Positions 63,739-64,000 of a stretch of DNA of 64,000 nt are shown one piece after another (within the stretch, counting starts at the first letter, position 1; each line of letters opens with the position of its first letter). A model generated the notes under the pieces. The model ran no database searches. It saw only the letters and a program-made list of their open reading frames with translations, and was not told where the DNA came from. The translations under genes and the position numbers were made by a program. The DNA comes from LMUY01 sp965199105. Its GTDB lineage: Bacteria; Pseudomonadota; Alphaproteobacteria; Acetobacterales; Acetobacteraceae. Location: assembly GCA_965199105.1 (NCBI GenBank), contig CBDAQO010000002.1, positions 3,782,001 to 3,846,000 of the forward strand, read 5' to 3'.

Positions 63739-64000
63739 TCGGCTGGCTCCTCTAAGGGCTCGACGCCGGTGTAAAGGTCGTCGAGCGGGAAGCTGAGCCC
63801 GATCTCGGGCATGTCGAGCAGCTCGCCGGCTGCGAGCACCTGGCCAAGCCAACCGTGCGCCGTACGGGAGAACACGGTTGCGGCGATGCGATCTTGTTCC
63901 AGCATGACATAGCGCTGCACCGAGGCGGTTGCCTGATACTCCCGGGTTTTGACGATCCGATCCGTGCCGGCGGTGGCCGCGCTCAGCACTTCGAAAGTCA
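63735..64000 (-). CDS. Uma2-family (DUF820) putative nuclease, 3' part
   Basis: The gene runs off the right edge. The visible C-terminal part reads FEVLSAATAGTDR, IVKTREYQATASVQRYVMLE and ends LDDLYTGVEPLEEPAE, matching the C-terminal half of the restriction-endonuclease-like Uma2 fold, including the Lys and YW/YV core segment. It overlaps the aldo/keto reductase start by four bases. Confidence 0.82.
   Translation of the reverse strand, partial: TFEVLSAATAGTDRIVKTREYQATASVQRYVMLEQDRIAATVFSRTAHGWLGQVLAAGELLDMPEIGLSFPLDDLYTGVEPLEEPAE

Overview
The window is GC-rich, densely coded DNA from an alphaproteobacterium, most likely Rhodospirillales and plausibly Acetobacteraceae. Three things point there. 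The chromosomal order tRNA-Leu–tig–clpP–clpX–lon–hupB–tRNA-Val–tRNA-Asp–nuoA-N–coaX–rnj–DUF1467–proS–lolC–lolD is a known alphaproteobacterial backbone. ProS is the short alphaproteobacterial form. A hopanoid gene pair (hpnI/hpnL-like) is present. There is no phage, plasmid, complete insertion sequence or CRISPR array.

Region by region. 1-9.6 kb (minus strand): an acpP-fabF-mltG-DUF1028-gmk-hyuB run, then three translationally coupled genes (glycosyltransferase, methyltransferase, clan GH-A-type glycosidase), then fabD. fabD is displaced from its usual place upstream of acpP and no fabG is visible. The glycosidase appears circularly permuted. The glycosyltransferase carries an in-frame palindromic repeat. 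9.8-10.9 kb: tRNA-Gly, then tRNA-Trp-secE-nusG. 11-14.6 kb (plus): a compact row encoding a MoeB/ThiF-type adenylyltransferase, a DsrE-like protein, an SH3-domain exported protein, a three-gene cobalt-type nitrile hydratase/thiocyanate hydrolase-like set with the beta chain split in two, a small exported protein and PhhB. Ribosomal protein genes that usually follow nusG are absent. 14.6-16.1 kb: queC, a frameshifted Uma2-family gene and a CTAG-bounded palindromic element.

16.1-46.3 kb (minus): the conserved backbone, containing lipoprotein export (lolCD), prolyl-tRNA synthetase, RNase J, pantothenate kinase, the full 14-gene complex I operon, Lon, ClpXP and trigger factor. Local novelties are a candidate structured RNA with its own terminator between DUF1467 and proS, an acetyltransferase where birA is usual, two small unknown genes between nuoF and nuoG, and a fic gene between tRNA-Val and tRNA-Asp preceded by TATA-containing boxes at an exact 21-bp period.

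46.4-64 kb: mixed housekeeping and accessory genes. These are an IclR regulator, gltX, DUF2721, an NRAMP-related transporter with non-canonical metal-site motifs and a palindromic operator candidate, cysS, a SpoU methyltransferase, a tandem pair of 2-oxoglutarate oxygenases separated by a second copy of the CTAG-bounded element, rpsD, a frameshifted small membrane-protein gene, prfC, a glutathione transferase, a transglutaminase-like protease, hpnI/hpnL, pirin, an aldo/keto reductase and the 3' part of another Uma2-family gene.

All functional calls come from reading motifs and gene order; no database search was run.
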